From NCBI GenBank assembly GCA_002284615.2, contig MU069563.1:110723-134459 (forward strand): a stretch of 23,737 nt of DNA. The letters run 5' to 3'. The position numbers and the translations under genes are program-made. Source of the DNA: Dunaliella salina. Taxonomy: Eukaryota; Chlorophyta; Chlorophyceae; Chlamydomonadales; Dunaliellaceae. Positions 9,415-19,433 of this stretch are shown here, in pieces; positions within the stretch are counted from its first letter, which is position 1; the number at the start of each line of letters is the position of its first letter. The notes under the pieces were generated by a model. It had not been told where the DNA came from and searched no databases. It was given only the letters and a program-made list of their open reading frames with translations.

Positions 9415-9830
9415 GTTCATATCTATAAATTTAGAGTGATGTAACCAAAGACATTGTTGCAGAAAAATTGATAGGAAAGGCTCAGTGGCTGATTAGCTAC
9501 AGAATTCCAGCCATTTCCCTAAAAGAGAATCCAGCATGGGTGCCAAGTAAGTCAAAATTTGACCTCTTCTGTCCTAACTTTTGAACATGCAGGGCATTTT
9601 AATTCTATTCGGTTTAAAATCACGTTCTTAAGGAGTGAAAAATGGCACTTGGAGGCCCATGTTGGGGGGGTCCTGAGTCCAGGAGAGTGACTTGGGTTCC
9701 TCTGATTTCTTTCATTTCTTGGAAATTGTATCTTTTCTGTGAAGTGCATCGATTGGCATAGTCAGATTTGAGAAAGAGACTCAAGAAAGAGAAAGTTTGG
9801 CAAAGTTGCTTGTTGACCCCCACTGGTAGT

Positions 9831-11441
9831 GACCACATGACAGTACGTAAATGTAATCCGCACCCCTCCACAAAATAATTTGTGCATGGTTCTTGCCTTA
9901 ATCCTGCAACCCTTCAGCATTTATCTCTTGAAATCCCGCACATTCCTGCAATTATCCATTGTTTGCCCTGGATGAGTTGTGAAGTACAACTGCATGTTCA
10001 AGGTGCCTGCAACAGCAGCTGCAAGCTGCCTGTTACAGCAGGGCAACAGCAAGGTAGCAGCAATGCTCCTGCAATTAAGATGTGTTTGACACATAAGCCC
10101 TACACAAGCCCGTAAGAGCTCTATGTACTTTTAAGCCTTCAATTTTTTTCACCAGGAATTCCGCAAAGTAATAACCATTTTCGCGCAATTTCCCGCATGC
10201 TCCCAAATAATTTTTTGTTTCCAGTGTTTCCAGTCATCCCACGCCCCTCAAAAGTTTTATCATTTTGGGATGATTATATTTATACGCTAAAACAGGGTCA
10301 TGTCGTGATGGGTTTTAACACATCCACCGACACATTCACCATTCTATGTGATAAACTTTAACTCCAACCAAGCTTAAGGCACATGAGATTTTGTAACCAT
10401 GTGCCTCAAGCTTATTTGGACCGCACATGGGCTTTTTCCACCAAAGACTGCATATCCTGTGGTTCAGGGAAATAAAGCTGTTTCCAGTGGGCAATCCAAA
10501 GGAAAGACTTTCCATTTTTGTTTTTGCACACAGAGGATCCCCTAAATGGGGAAATTTAATTCAAATGCTCGTCCATCAAAATAGCATTACAGACTGAGGA
10601 ACAAGAAATTTAAATTTGGGACGGAAGTTTGCTTGGAAAGGTTTGGCTAGCCGCCAAAGCAATTGCTTGGAAGCCAAGTTGCAGGTAATCTTTGGAAAGT
10701 GGCCCGCTGGAAATGTGAGGATTCATATTCGAAAAGTCAAAAGAGTAAGCCAGAAGGAACAAGGCAGATACGGGGAAGAAAGGGGTTTCAAATCGGGCTT
10801 GATGATGAGTAGGCTGGGGAGCTTGGCAGGAGGAGGAGGAAGAGCAAAGTTCAGGGCAATTCAAAGCATCTGGAAGTACAAATTTGCTTCACACTTTGTG
10901 AGAACTGAAATTTGAAGAAACACGTGAATGACACACTTCCCTTGCAGGCCTGCCTTCTCCTTCTGGACTATCTGATCGACCTTGCATGATATTTTGTGAA
11001 GTTGGGAAGAGAAAGCAATTCATACATGGACAGATGGATGTTTGATAAAACAAACAGGCTACCACCCTGCCAACTTTGCAAGTCGCTTCTAGCATGGGAG
11101 GAACCGTGGACAGGGTGAGGATCACAACCGAACTGTATGCTTCGTATGAAAGGTGAAAGACCTGGGAAAACCACAACCAAGAGTGTGGGAAGCATTAACT
11201 CACCTGAATACTGTACAACACTTCCGCATTGATTGGCTCTGTGTGCCTGCAATGGCATGATATGACATAAGCTGAAGAGTGAATGCAACTTCTGGGATGA
11301 AGGGGAAAAGCTGCACTGAGTGCAGGCTGTGCTGTGCCTGTTTAAGCAGCAACAAATTGCGTTCTATTTTTGCCCAGGTCGGCATTCCTCTTCAAAATGT
11401 TCCTGCTTAGAAATTGTACACCTGGCAATGATGACGCAACA
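9831..11441. other. Intergenic or leader region without assigned gene
   Basis: AT-richer unique sequence. Apart from the weak exon cluster at 10861-11246 I see no gene, RNA or repeat I can name. It may contain 5' exons or promoters of either divergent gene. Confidence 0.4.
10861..11246 (-). other. Weak cluster of three exon-like segments, unidentified
   Basis: Three minus-strand segments have splice borders and agreeing phase: 11204-11246 (HTEPINAEVLYSIQ, donor GTGAGT), 11066-11161 (starts VFHLSYEAYSSVVILTLS) and 10861-10980 (starts VDQIVQKEKAGLQGK, ending at a TGA). They might be the missing N-terminal part of the prominin-like gene, a small separate gene, or chance. I recognise no family and the third acceptor (CAAG) is poor. 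Confidence 0.22.
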
Positions 11442-11529
11442 TGCCTGTGTGTGTGTGTGTGTGTGTTGTGTGTGTGTGTGTGTGTGTTGTGTGTGTGTGT
11501 GTGTGTGTTGTGTGTGTGTGTGTGTGTGT
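11442..11529. repeat. (GT)n tract with regular TT interruptions
   Basis: GT repeat broken by doubled T at 11466, 11487 and 11508, a 21-bp higher-order period. It runs directly into the assembly gap, so its true length is unknown. Confidence 0.95.
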
Positions 11530-12018
11530 NNNNNNNNNNNNNNNNNNNNNNNNNNNNNNNNNNNNNNNNNNNNNNNNNNNNNNNNNNNNNNNNNNNNNNN
11601 NNNNNNNNNNNNNNNNNNNNNNNNNNNNNNNNNNNNNNNNNNNNNNNNNNNNNNNNNNNNNNNNNNNNNNNNNNNNNNNNNNNNNNNNNNNNNNNNNNNN
11701 NNNNNNNNNNNNNNNNNNNNNNNNNNNNNNNNNNNNNNNNNNNNNNNNNNNNNNNNNNNNNNNNNNNNNNNNNNNNNNNNNNNNNNNNNNNNNNNNNNNN
11801 NNNNNNNNNNNNNNNNNNNNNNNNNNNNNNNNNNNNNNNNNNNNNNNNNNNNNNNNNNNNNNNNNNNNNNNNNNNNNNNNNNNNNNNNNNNNNNNNNNNN
11901 NNNNNNNNNNNNNNNNNNNNNNNNNNNNNNNNNNNNNNNNNNNNNNNNNNNNNNNNNNNNNNNNNNNNNNNNNNNNNNNNNNNNNNNNNNNNNNNNNNNN
12001 NNNNNNNNNNNNNNNNNN
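11530..12018. other. Assembly gap (N run)
   Basis: 489 undetermined bases following a GT microsatellite. All long translated frames that span it are artefacts. Confidence 0.99.
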
Positions 12019-12350
12019 TTGCGTGCTTGCGTGCAAGCAGCTGATGAACCTGAGCGTCAGCAGCCCAGTTGGGTGCACACATCAGGACTCAAGCTTGAAA
12101 GGAGCACGCATTTATATGCGGGTAGTTCTAAGGAATTCACTAGGATCACTGTAGCATTCGCTCACCTAAAAAGCAAAAATTCTGACCCAGTATCAGTGCA
12201 CTGGGCCATGGACTCTCAGCACCCGTTGGAGCCACGGAGTCTTGAAAGGAATCGAAATAAGGGGCTGTGACACTCAATGCAAGCTGGCAGTCGATCACCA
12301 CCTGGTGTCAATCGAACCTTCAAATGTTGATTTAAATCTTATTTTCTAAA

Positions 12351-12422
12351 ATGTCCATGCTTCCATGTTGCCTGAACTGGCTTCGGCGTGCCACCTGGCA
12401 GAAAATTCCATTTGGGGACCTG
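12351..12422 (+). CDS. Candidate first exon of the acyltransferase gene
   Basis: An ATG at 12351 opens 24 codons (MSMLPCCLNWLRR then ATWQKIPFGDL) ending at a GTAGAC donor in phase 0, which fits the phase-0 acceptor at 12731. It is the nearest start I found that satisfies phase, but nothing in the peptide identifies it, and the true first exon may lie elsewhere or in the assembly gap. Confidence 0.25.
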
Positions 12423-12611
12423 GTAGACATTCAATTTGGAGAAGTTCTACTCAATTTCAGCACCCGCACTGGGGCGCGCTGCTTTGGAATGCAGTCTCTT
12501 CGGTGTACACAATGTTGTTTTAGTGGAATAAAAAAAGAAGAAGAACAAACTTTCATTTTGTAGGTGTATAGCAACTCGACATAAAGGACACGGTCTCTAC
12601 GTCTTGAGGGT

Positions 12612-12652
12612 TGCTTGATTGCTGCCTTGCAATCATCGCCGGTTCGAATTCG
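12612..12652 (+). other. tRNA-like fragment: hairpin plus B-box
   Basis: A 7-bp stem TGATTGC/GCAATCA with a TGCCTT loop precedes GGTTCGAATT (12641-12650), which resembles the polymerase III B-box and T-loop. No convincing D-arm or acceptor stem can be paired, so it is not called a tRNA gene. Confidence 0.25.
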
Positions 12653-12731
12653 ATGTTAGCCCAGAGCTACACAATGCAGTAGTTGCGTGTTCATACGTTA
12701 GCACCATCAAATGGGACAGCCTTTGCTTCAG

Positions 12732-12859
12732 AAATTCATCAGCCTTCCTACCTTCCTCCTTGCCATCTTCCTTCTCTACTGGTCTTTGCCCATATGTGTG
12801 CTAGTAGGCACACTCAAGTTGCTAGACTTCACATTCCCTCGCACGGACATGTACAATTG
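12732..12859 (+). CDS. Acyltransferase gene, N-terminal membrane-helix exon
   Basis: Acceptor TTTGCTTCAG, donor GTGAGC. 42 codons plus two bases of a Trp codon: KFISLPTFLLAIFLLYWSL continues into PICVLVGTLKLLDFTF and ends PRTDMYN. The hydrophobic stretch of about 25 residues is a likely membrane anchor preceding the catalytic domain. Confidence 0.75.
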
Positions 12860-15800
12860 GTGAGCTCATAAATGATACAAAGCCTGCATGTCCCCTGCTT
12901 GTTGTGCAAACACGGCATGATGCTCTTGTTTATGCACATGCAAGCTGTGTGACATTGCTGCGTCAAGTCTGAGAAATGAAAATTGGCGGAAACTTTTGGG
13001 TCATGTTGCCTGACCTGAAAATATTGTACCCATGTATGTCCGCTGAGCTGTTTGGTAAAGCATTCCAGCAAAGCATGTCGAGCATGATGACATCAAGTTC
13101 ATTTTCCTCCTGATCAGAGGTGGAAGCCATCAAGTTGAAAAAGCAGCAAATGCTTGTATCTGCAAGGGCATTGGGGAATGTTACATTGTTAGGGTGATGC
13201 AGCGCCGCAATGAAAAAAGTGATGGAAACATGTGGTTGACTAGTGGATGTGGATTCAATTCATGCATGTACATTCGTGTCCTCCGTGACAGCTCCTGAGA
13301 TGTTGACATCTCTCACGCACTCAAGTAGGCATTGGTGCGCTTTCGAGTGGGTTGTCTTGCTTGACTGCCAACACATAGAGAGGCCTGGCATGCCTATTCT
13401 GCATGCGCAAGCACTTTCTCTCCTGAATTTATTCTGCCAACACAGTTGAGAGGCCTGGCATGCCTACTCTGCATGCGCAAGCATTTTCTCTCCTGAATTT
13501 ATTCTGCTGGCCCAGGGTTGCTCTAAAAGCACGATGCCTTAAGCCTCCGGACTCTGGTGAGACCGCCAACTTCTGTGATTGCACAGTGATGAGGTGCATC
13601 ACCTGCACCCGTATTCAAAAAGCAATGCCATCAAAACCCGAGGATATTCAATCACATCGCAGGTGCCAATTCATGACCAAGCTCTTCCGCATCAAAATAA
13701 AGAAGTATGGCCCCAATGGCTTGCGCAAGGATACAGGACGCCACATCCTGTACCTGGTGAGTGGGATTCCTGGGAGGTTATGCTGGATGGATGGGCATTC
13801 AGGGAAAGCCTAAGTTCCTGGGCTACTGCTGAGAATTTTCCCGCGGCCCGGCTCAGGCAGCACTCTTCTGTGTGCAAATTTTGTTTGTGCTGCCTCCATC
13901 GTACCCTATGTTAAGTTTAAGAAAATTGACAAGAATTGAGGATTTTGTGTCAAGAAGATTGAGGAGGATTGAGGATTCTGTGCCAAGAGGATTGAAGAGG
14001 ATTGAGGGTTCTGTGCCAGGGGGTGTTGTGCATTTCAAAAGCCACAGAAGCAAAATCAAATCCCTAGCATGCCTTTTCAGCCTCCACACCAGTGACTGCG
14101 ACTTGTTTGACTGATGCATCCATCCTGAATAGATGGCAGTTTGAGGCGAGCAGGCTTGCCGTGTTCAGCATCCACAGAAGCTGCTTTGCTTCTTGAGGCA
14201 AGTTGCCATGCAAGCACATCAGGTTTTTTATGACACAATTGTGAAAATGGACCTGGGTTTCATATTCAGGGGAAAGAAGCTTTGTATGGCTGATCCTCTC
14301 GTCATTTCACTCGCTTGCCTTGTGTTGCAATAATAAGCTTTCTCCTTTCCTTCATGAAATTCTCTTTTTTTTTTGATCAGGCTAGCAGTCAGTCGTTTTG
14401 ACTGGAGCCTTTGTAACCTTGGCTTGTGTTGCAATGCTGTGCAACCATCGTCATCAATGTGTTGCAATGCAAATCAATGTGTTGCAATGCTGTGCAACCA
14501 TCGTCATCAATGTGTTGCAATGCTGTGCAACCATCGTCATCAATGTGTTGCAATGCTGTGCAACCATCGTCATCAATGTGTTGCAATGCAAATCAATGTG
14601 TTGCAATGCAGTGCAACCATCGTCATTACGCTCGCTTGCCTTGCGTTGCTTTGCAGTGCAACCATCGCAGCTGGACTGACTTCTTCCTGGACGCTTACTT
14701 GACTGAGGGAAATGGATCCTTGATGAGCAGGTTTGTGACCTGTCTCGCAAGCACAGCTCTCTTGGGGGAGGGTGAGGGTCCCACGATTCTTGTGCAATGA
14801 GTTGCGCCCACACATGATAGTTTACTAAGCCCTGTGTACATGCTTGCTTGGGTTGTACAGCCCCCAATGGCTTGAGACGATTGTTACAAGTCTAATGCGT
14901 ACGTGTATTATACATAATGCATGTAATATTTTGTAACAACGATTGAAAGATTAAGTACTGCTGAAGAAAAGTGTCATCGCGCAAAAATGAAATCATCTGT
15001 GCTGCTAAGTGACTCGTGACAGGGGCTAGGAACTCACCCTCAGGGTGCAGGGGTAAGCATTATTGTGCCTCCAAAAAAAAGGATAGCAACAGGTGCGAGT
15101 GGGTAGGAGGAACACGTTTCCCACCCTTTTCCCACCACGGTAACAACCCCTCTACATCATTCTTCCCTGCAGACAGCAAGAGTAGCAGGGGCAGCAGCTG
15201 CAGCAGGGAGAGGCTAGTGAAGAAGGAAGCAGTGGATACACTTCCAATGGCAGCAGTAGGGAGAAGAGGAATGGCTAGGGAAGCAGCTGAGAGGGTGGCG
15301 GTGATGAGGATTGAGGGATGAAAGCAGGCACGGGGGCAACTGGAATAAGCATGGAGCTGACTGTTGAAGGGTGACATGATTGGACTGCTGGAAGAGATAC
15401 TGGATTCAAGCTGTCCTTGAGAAGACTCTGTGAATTGGTGCTCATTGTCCATGATCAGCTCAAAGCAAAAAAATTATCAACATGGTATCCGGGGCAGGAG
15501 GAGCACACACAAATGCATGGTAGATGCGCAGATGTGTAAAAGGTTTGTTCATTTAAGGGTGCATTGTGTATGCTTGAAGGCTTGGGGAGCGGGGCAAGAA
15601 ATGCTTACCTTCCAGAGGTGTGTGATGAGTACAATTCTCTATGGTATGCGCATCGTAATTGGCACTAATTGTGCAATTGCGCATGCCTCCTTGGGCTAAA
15701 ATGCCTTGATAAGTTGAGTAACCCAGCAAAGACGGGCACACACAGCAACATTGTCTGGTTCTGAACAATCTCAATGAGCAAACTACATGAAATATGCATG

Positions 15801-18800
15801 GCAGCAATGTCTAGCAAGTGAGCAAACACATGAGCTTTTCAGCAGTGTTCAATTGTCTTTGCTCTTCATGAATTCGCTTAGCTAAATAAGCCAACACTGA
15901 TGGTGACATTGATGAAGGCATTGAGGAGACCTCAGCAAAGCCTGCGGAGCTACTTCCCACCTGCTTTGTTGCCGGGTACATTCCCTGCTCCTGGATGATA
16001 GTCATCTCACCAAAATTGTTCTGGTTCTGTGTGATTGCTCGACTTTGGGCTCATTACCAAGCATTTGGTATGACTGGGGTGCAAGACAAGAAGGAGAGAA
16101 CCTTAAGTTTACAGCCTGAGGAGGAAGATGGCTCAAGGAAGTCTTCGCTTTCCCTCGTTACTTGTTGAAACTGGTGCTTACAGGAACTGCTGTTGCAGCA
16201 TGTGAATCAGTGCTTGACCTTGAAAGCAAATCTGAGACCTGATTTAGAAGCAGAACTAAGATCAGCTTGATTGGGGCCGCGTGCTTTTGGCTTCTAACTG
16301 ACCTGAGGTAGCCGGTTTACTTGAGCAGACACGCGTTTCCAATGCACCAGCTGTAAGCCAGCAGTGCATGCTGTCGATGCCAAGCATATTGCGCAGGCAC
16401 CAGGAGTGGCCATAAGAAAAAAATTTGAAGCACACCTGGGTTTCAATTGTGACAGTGCATGCTGGCAATGCAAGCCGATTGCGAAGGCCCTTTGTTTTCT
16501 AATGTGCCAGGTGCATGCTGCCAATCCAATCTTATTCTGCAGGCACCTGGAGGAGCCCCACAAAAGGCATTGTCCCACGCATTTGTGCTACCCTTCCTGT
16601 GGGGATGGTGGTCACACTCTGCTTTGAGGGAGGGGCCTGTCGGCTTGTTCCCCCTGGTCAGGCGGGTCCATTCTTCTACAAGAATATTATAACAGAACTT
16701 CAAGCCGACTCCACGGGAGTAAAATGTTCCTACTACAAACTAACTTAGAGTTATTATCCTTTAAGGGGTATGTAACAATCATTATTACATTAACAGGTCC
16801 CCATAGAATGTCTTGCATGCAGGTGGCTGGTGTTTGCCGTGTTCCCTGTGTTTATGGTGGCTGTCATTGTTTTGCGAGGCGTAATTCTTTTCAAGCGGGG
16901 TACAGTTTTGGATAAAGAGGTGAGCAACTTGCCAAGCCATTGCAACCTTTTGACAAAGCTCTGGTGTTGTGGATTTTGGAGTGTGGGGCTGGCATCAACT
17001 TTAAGATTCCTTAAAAAGGTGCTTCGGCAGCGTGTACCTTGTTTGCGGTAGCTCAAATGATTATCCTGACTGTATAGGTATACCCATTGCACATCTTCTG
17101 CAGAAATTCAACGAGTGGTTGGACAGCAAGGTCAGCAGCAGCCCCATTCCTGGCATGCTGGTCTACCCTGAAGGTATGCTTGCTCTTTGCTTGCCTACCC
17201 TGCATGTTTGCTTATGCTTTGCTTGTCTACACTGAAGTTACACTTGTGCTTTGCAGCATACTATCCTATTTCCCTGAAGGGGTGGACCTGCACCAGCATG
17301 GCCATGTATCCAAACAAAAACCTTTCGTGCTTGCGTCTATGAGTCTGCTTTCTACATACTCAGAATACAAATTGGTAGCCAGCGTACATGCTGGATCAGG
17401 GGTTGGCTGATGCCAGATGTTTGGCCTCGTATAGACAAGTGTGAAGGTTTCGCATGTGCTTCATTGCCTATGACAGTACAACAAGTTAAGCGAAATCTGA
17501 AACCCTGATATCATCCATCCCTTGGGAAATTCACAAAATTGAGTCCGCAGCATGTGCTCTTGGAGTTCCTCATTGACCTGAGTGGCCAACTTTTAAGCAC
17601 GAGCCTTATGCCATGCAAGAAAAGAGGTGGGTAACAATGCCTATGCCTCTCACTGCTGCAGGTCACCGCAGCTTAGCACACAAGTCGCTACCATTAAAAC
17701 GAGGGATGCTGTACTATGCCCACAGCCGGAAATTCCCTGTCCAGGTAGAGTACATGGCATATTAATGAAAATGAATCCGTTGTTGCATCGTGAGCTGCGT
17801 GTCGGTTGCGCAGCATCATCTCCTGTGCTTCAAAGCGAGGCCTAAATTGTCCCTGCTTCCTTGCGTTCACAGGGTTGGGTTAAGAGGGTTGAGCATGTGG
17901 CAGAATAGGGTCGAAGAGCTCTTTTGGGGCCTCTTTTGCCCTCTTTGAAGCTTCTTTGACCAGCCTCTTAACCCTCTGTACACAACCCTTGGCATAATAT
18001 GACCTTGTTTCAATGCCGCTTCATGCCTTGCCTGTTTCATGTTCGGGGATCTCATTGATTGTTTTTGGAGCATAGTTCCTCCCGTCGTCCCCTTCTTTTA
18101 ATCGGTGCGGATGGCGCTGAAGCCATGCCAATGTGACAGCACTGAGGTTGCCTGCCTTCTTTTTTGATGGAGTCGTTTCTATGCAGAAGCAGTAAGAGTT
18201 TGTTTGTTTGCCAGATGTTCTTCTCTCGCGTCACCGTGTGATGCTTGCACTGCCAGATGGGCAAGAGGCCTCTGGGAGTGCCGCATGATGTGCGCACTGC
18301 CTGGTGGTCATCCCTCAATAATAATTAATTCATCAATGCCATATGTTTCGTGCATGGCCAGGTTTCCATCCCTGGCAATGCCGTGTGTTCCGTGTTATGC
18401 TAGGTGCTCATCTTTCATAAGGCGGTGTGACGCACTAAATGTCAGATGGACAATTTTCCGCAATGCCGTGTGATGCATGCACTTCCTAGATTCTTATCTC
18501 AATAATCCACGTTGGCGCGCAGGTCCTTGTGTTGCCCCCTTCTTTATCGGCACTGGCCCCATGCCAATGTGGCAGCACTGGGTCTGCCTTTGATGATGGA
18601 TTCGTGTATGTTAATTTTTAGCTGTGTGCTTTGCGCATGGCCACACAGTCCCTTTTCGCAATGCCGTATGATATGCATGCACTTCCAGGTTACCATCTCT
18701 AGTATTGCTGTGTGATGTTTGCGCTGCCTGATAGTCATGTCTTGCAGTGAAATGCAGGAACCTCTTGCAGTGCTGCGTATTTTGATGATGATGAAGATGT

Positions 18801-19345
18801 ATGCACTGCCTGGTGGTCATCTCTGGCAATGCCATCGGTTCTATGCATGGCCAGACTGCCACCTCTGCCAATGCTGCATGTGCGTGTTCTATGTGGTCAC
18901 CTCTCATTAAGCGGTGTGATGTGCTTCAGGCCAGACCGCCATCTCGCGCAACAGGCAATTTTCTGCATGTGCTTGTTTTAAGGTTCTCATCTCTCGTAAA
19001 GCTTTTTGATGCGTTAGATGCCAAATGGCCATTTTTTTGCAATGCTGTGTGATGCATGCACTTCCGCTTTTGTAAAATGGACATGTATTTGTTTTGTTGT
19101 TATGTGTTTCGTGCATGCCCAGATCGTCATCTCTCGCAATGCCGTGTTATGCATGCACTTCCAGATCATCATCTCCCGCAACAAAGAGGAGGTGCTTTCA
19201 GAGAAGACGATGAAGGCGCACTTTGGGGCAACCATCGTGACTGGCTTTTCAGAGGTGTGAGGGCTGTGTGAAGCGATGGGAAATGACTCGTTTTGAATGA
19301 GGTGTTTCAAGCAATGAGGCAGAACTCTTCCCGACATCTCACGGT

Positions 19346-19433
<88 letters not shown>

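Larger units (their letters stand above)
8775..9830 (+). mobile_element. Dispersed repeat, copy A (interrupted by a TIR element)
   Basis: The flanks of the 9034-9414 element together match the reverse complement of 21685-22365 along their whole length, diverged. Shared blocks include ACATGCCTAAT, ATACCTGA, CTGCACCAAA, ACAGAATTCCAGCCATTTCC, GTCAAAAT.TGACCTCTT, TTTTGAACATGCA and TTGGCAT..T.AGATTTGAGA. No coding potential is evident, so it is probably a non-autonomous transposable element or a retroelement fragment. Confidence 0.75.

Noticed and set aside
11320..12270. Long open frames spanning the gap (up to 316 residues)
   Set aside because: They exist only because undetermined bases carry no stop codons and the rest is GT repeat.
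15060..15452. 130-residue minus-strand Ser/Leu-rich open frame
   Set aside because: Low-complexity sequence inside an intron, overlapped by another open frame on the other strand, with no motif.
16340..16560. Another junction-derived array before the exon at 16823
   Set aside because: Repeat units share only GCATGC-like and CAGG-like words with the true border, too little to claim common origin.
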